Of a DNA stretch of 64,000 nt, positions 61,470 to 64,000 are shown piece by piece; within the stretch, counting starts at the first letter, position 1, and every line of letters starts with the position of its first letter. The stretch is from contig JBFXGM010000001.1 in assembly GCA_050178015.1 (NCBI GenBank), positions 124,001 through 188,000 on the forward strand, in the 5' to 3' direction. Origin of the DNA: Gaoshiqia sp050178015 (lineage in GTDB: Bacteria; Bacteroidota; Bacteroidia; Bacteroidales; Prolixibacteraceae). Under the pieces are notes generated by a model. That model ran no database searches and had not been told where the DNA came from. It saw nothing but the letters and a program-made list of their open reading frames with translations. The position numbers were made by a program, and so were the translations under genes.

Positions 61470-62210
61470 ATGGATATTCTTTTACAACACCGCTCCATCC
61501 GAAAATACAAATCCGATGCTGTTTCGGATGACATGCTGAACGAAATACTCGAGGCCGGCACACGGGCCTCAACTACCGGGAATATGCAACTGTACAGTGT
61601 TATTGTAACCCGCGATGCAGCCAGCAAAGCGCGCCTGGCGCCACTTCACTTCAACCAGGGCATGGTTACCCAGGCGCCGGTGTTTCTCACGGTTTGCGCC
61701 GACCTGAACCGCTTTAACCGCTGGTGCGAGCTGCGCCAGGCCGATGCCGGTTACGACAATCTGTTGTGGGTGGTGAATGGCATCATCGATGCGTCGCTGT
61801 TTGCGCAAAACATTTGCATCGCCGCCGAATCGAAAGGACTGGGCATTTGTTACCTGGGCACTCCCCTGTACAATGCCCCGGAAATCATCGAAGCGCTCAA
61901 CCTGCCCAAAGGGGTGATCCCGGTGACGGCCATCAGCCTGGGCTATCCCGACCACGAACCGGGCCTCACCGACCGCCTGCCGCTGAGCGCGATTGTGCAC
62001 CACGAAACGTACCGCGAAAACTCCGATGAGCGGATCAACGACATGTACCGCGAAAAAGAAGCGCTGGAAAGCTCGGCCCAATTTGTGGCCGAAAACGGGA
62101 AACAAAACCTGGCCCAGGTGTTTACCGATGTTCGTTACAAAAAAGCCGACAACCTGTATTTTTCGGAAAAGCTATTGAAAACCATCCGCGAACAGGGTTT
62201 TAACATTTAA
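61470..62210 (+). CDS. Nitroreductase-family oxidoreductase
   Basis: A 246-residue FMN-dependent enzyme. It opens MDILLQHRSIRKYKSD with the FMN-binding Arg, has GTRASTTGNMQLYSV, DASLFAQNICIAAESKGLGICYLG and VIPVTAISLGYPDHEP. The C-terminal SDERINDMYREKE and FSEKLLKTIREQG tail is usual for the larger NfsA/Frp-like group. The ATG at 61470 is chosen; the open frame to 61236 covers the palindrome array and is not conserved. The physiological substrate is unknown. Confidence 0.92.
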   Translation: MDILLQHRSIRKYKSDAVSDDMLNEILEAGTRASTTGNMQLYSVIVTRDAASKARLAPLHFNQGMVTQAPVFLTVCADLNRFNRWCELRQADAGYDNLLWVVNGIIDASLFAQNICIAAESKGLGICYLGTPLYNAPEIIEALNLPKGVIPVTAISLGYPDHEPGLTDRLPLSAIVHHETYRENSDERINDMYREKEALESSAQFVAENGKQNLAQVFTDVRYKKADNLYFSEKLLKTIREQGFNI

Positions 62211-62233
62211 AGGAAGGAAGCAAAAACTCCGTG

Positions 62234-62322
62234 TTACGCTGTGATAATTATCACTGCGTACCTCTGTGGTTGAGTTATTTCTAATTTAACCACAGAGTGA
62301 CACACTGAGTGGCACAGCGTAA
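62234..62322. repeat. Nested inverted repeats (cruciform-type)
   Basis: Outer arms TTACGCTGTG (62234-62243) and CACAGCGTAA (62313-62322), inner arms CTCTGTGGTT (62262-62271) and AACCACAGAG (62288-62297), plus a separate palindrome GTGATAATTATCAC (62241-62254). It lies between the convergent nitroreductase and ccsA genes and may serve as a terminator, but there is no clear T run. Confidence 0.65.
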
Positions 62323-62378
62323 CAAAAGAACTTCTCCAACCATTCCCTACACCCACACAGGTATAAGTAGCACAGCTG

Positions 62379-62427
62379 TTTTGCCTTTTAGCTTTTAACT
62401 TTTGCCTTTTAACTTTTGCCTTTTGCC
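62379..62427. repeat. Seven tandem heptanucleotides abutting the ccsA stop
   Basis: TTTTGCC, TTTTAGC, TTTTAAC, TTTTGCC, TTTTAAC, TTTTGCC, TTTTGCC run without gap (TTTTRNC x7) and end exactly at the ccsA stop codon at 62428. The same kind of unit occurs upstream of lpxB. Confidence 0.85.
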
Positions 62428-63231
62428 TTAACTGGTATAGGTATGCACACTGTTTTGTGCCGAAGGCAGGTAGTTGACGCCAAACCAGCAAACCATGAGC
62501 AAGCCGAAGGCAATCAGTAAAATCCACATGGCCTGCTTGTGCCGCTGCTTATGTCTGAAGCGGTAATGGATATAAATCAGGTAGGCCGTCCAGGTGATGA
62601 AAGCCCAGGTTTCTTTGGGGTCCCAGGTCCAGTAATGGCCCCAGGCTTCTTTGGCCCACAGCGCGCCAAACAGCAGGCCCATCGTTAAAAACGAAAAACC
62701 CAGGTAAACGAAGTTATCGGCCAGATTGGGCAACGTATTCCACCGCTTTCCGCGATAATCCTGATAAACAGCTTTGAGGGCCACCAGGCTGGACGCCGCC
62801 AGCAAAGCATAGGCAAACATATATACAATCACGTGCGGAATAAACCACACACTTTGCAGGGCAGGCATCAGGCTTTTGTCGTAGGTTTCGGGATGAAGGA
62901 TGTTGATCAGCAAAAACAGGCCGCCCATAAACAAGCTGTAGGCCAACAGCCATTTGTAGCGCCAGCGCATAAAACTCACCAGCCCGATGGCGGGGAGCAA
63001 AAACGAATACCACAAACGGGTTTCGCCCAGGGTGCGCATAGGCGGACGGTCGATTTTCAGCCACAAAAGCAGGATGAACAACATCAGCACGGCCAGTCCT
63101 GCTGCCGAAAACAGAGCGGGCATCCTCACCCCTATCCCCTGCTTATCGGTTTTGAAGTACAGCGAAACGCTGCCAACGCCCCACAACAAAAGGGCCGCAA
63201 AGGCATAATATTCAAAATTAATCCATCCCAT
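62428..63231 (-). CDS. ccsA: Cytochrome c biogenesis protein CcsA/ResC
   Basis: A 267-residue inner-membrane protein with about eight helices that handles heme delivery in system II cytochrome c maturation. The tryptophan-rich heme-handling motif WGHYWTWDPKETWAF is at about residues 203-217, and conserved His residues lie at FIPHVIVYMFAYAL and later IHYRFRH. The start at 63231 (MGWINFEYYAF) is preferred to 63261, since it begins the first helix and overlaps the end of resB by 14 bp. Co-transcribed with resB. Confidence 0.95.
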   Translation of the reverse strand: MGWINFEYYAFAALLLWGVGSVSLYFKTDKQGIGVRMPALFSAAGLAVLMLFILLLWLKIDRPPMRTLGETRLWYSFLLPAIGLVSFMRWRYKWLLAYSLFMGGLFLLINILHPETYDKSLMPALQSVWFIPHVIVYMFAYALLAASSLVALKAVYQDYRGKRWNTLPNLADNFVYLGFSFLTMGLLFGALWAKEAWGHYWTWDPKETWAFITWTAYLIYIHYRFRHKQRHKQAMWILLIAFGLLMVCWFGVNYLPSAQNSVHTYTS

Positions 63232-64000
63232 TCTCCAGTCCTTTCTTTTTGTACGTTCCATCGCGGAACAAAAACAACGATCCGGCCAGCATCATAAAAA
63301 TCCCTAAATAAACAACCGGGATCCAGGGATCGCGAACCAGCTCAATCACGCTCATGTCCGACCATTTGCCCATGTCGGCCTTATAACTTAGCTGATAAAG
63401 TTTCCAGCCACCCAGCTTCAGTGGCTTGTTCACCTCCAGGGTGGCCGTTAGCTGCTGCCCCTCCTGCGTCATCACCCGAATGTCCGACTGATATTTGCGC
63501 GGCTCAGGCGGCAACATCACCAGCGAATATTGGTCGGATATTTTGAACGCATACGGCTGAAAACGGAAACTGCCCGAACTCACCCAGCCACTTTGACTGT
63601 CGCCGGTTGAAATACGGGTAACGGTAAGGCGGGCAGCCGGCGGGGAGCCCACTTCATTTACCGGCTCAAAGCGATCGCCTATCAGGCCGGCTTCGGGAAG
63701 CAGGCGGTCCACATCAACCCGGTAGTCCAAAAACTGAAAAGAAGAATCGGCCACCGAGAAGAAAGCGCGCTTTTTGTCGGGCACGGCAATCCGTCCGGTT
63801 TCATTGTCAACCAATGTCAGCTTGGGAGGGTATTCGTCAATCTGAAAATCGAGTAGCTCAATGGCTACAGGCATTTCAACCAGCTGCCCGTTCCCGTCAT
63901 ACGCCCGCCATTCGGGCTGACCTTCGGTGCAGTTCATACTCAGGCGTTGCAAATCGCTGCTGCCCAGCGCCGCTGCCGTGAGGGCAATCCACAATCCGGC
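63218..64000 (-). CDS. resB: Cytochrome c biogenesis protein ResB (5' end outside the window)
   Basis: About 260 residues of the C-terminal part are visible; the frame is open at the right edge, so the start and first membrane helices lie outside. The visible part is the large periplasmic domain (YPPKLTLVDNETGR, LGGWKLYQLSYKADMGKWSDMSV, the latter split as LGGWKLYQLSY and GKWSDMSVIELVRDPW) followed by a last helix (VVYLGIFMMLAGSLFLF). ResB works with CcsA in attaching heme to apocytochrome c. The GWKLYQ...D/W motif before the final helix is characteristic. Confidence 0.9.
   Translation of the reverse strand, partial: AGLWIALTAAALGSSDLQRLSMNCTEGQPEWRAYDGNGQLVEMPVAIELLDFQIDEYPPKLTLVDNETGRIAVPDKKRAFFSVADSSFQFLDYRVDVDRLLPEAGLIGDRFEPVNEVGSPPAARLTVTRISTGDSQSGWVSSGSFRFQPYAFKISDQYSLVMLPPEPRKYQSDIRVMTQEGQQLTATLEVNKPLKLGGWKLYQLSYKADMGKWSDMSVIELVRDPWIPVVYLGIFMMLAGSLFLFRDGTYKKKGLENGMD

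Overview
The window comes from a Bacteroidota chromosome, most likely Bacteroidales/Marinilabiliales-like. Four things point this way: SusC/SusD outer-membrane pairs, a hybrid two-component sensor fused to an AraC-type regulator, a GldF-GldG gliding/ABC protein, and a near absence of Shine-Dalgarno sequences with TAnnTTTG-type -7 promoter elements. No rRNA, tRNA, CRISPR array, phage or intact insertion sequence was seen.

Positions 1-43000 are almost entirely devoted to plant or algal polysaccharide use. On the + strand a truncated SusD gene is followed by a four-gene enzyme operon: GH27, GH51 with a GH43-like N-terminus, GH2 and tandem GH43 (1717-10460). A nitroreductase and a BNR-repeat lipoprotein come next. 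A compact minus-strand operon (12898-16206) holds a mutarotase, an aldo/keto reductase, a COG3618 lactonase and a zinc dehydrogenase. It looks like an oxidative L-galactose (or L-fucose) pathway and lies opposite its own LacI-type regulator, with a tandem palindromic operator between them. From 17620 to 40321 an arabinan-type utilisation locus runs leftward: ROK regulator, SusC/SusD pair 2, hybrid two-component sensor (HTCS), a small secreted protein, a surface glycan-binding lipoprotein, SusC/SusD pair 1, two GH43 enzymes and a GH51. It ends in the C-terminal scrap of a deleted susD gene. The enzymes fit cleavage of arabinan or arabinogalactan side chains: endo-arabinanases at the cell surface, arabinofuranosidases and galactosidases in the periplasm. 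A DUF819 permease and a Tat-exported TIM-barrel protein complete this half.

Positions 43100-55600 are ordinary housekeeping: VOC protein, surE, a small membrane protein, lpxB, gldFG, dnaN, a DnaQ-like exonuclease, an FAH-family hydrolase, gapA, a small lipoprotein, a SnoaL-like protein and a Nudix hydrolase. Several intergenic regions here carry heptanucleotide repeats or palindromic repeats.

Positions 55964-61075 are the most unusual part. Four unrelated, AT-rich accessory genes (Fic, GIY-YIG/DUF4357, DUF4139 with a SusC-like plug domain, YdeI) all face left. Each is followed at once by a GC-richer imperfect palindrome of about 70-150 bp. This is the layout of integron gene cassettes with attC sites, but there is no integrase in the window. 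The window closes with a nitroreductase preceded by a spaced palindrome array, and with the ccsA/resB cytochrome c maturation genes. resB runs off the right edge.
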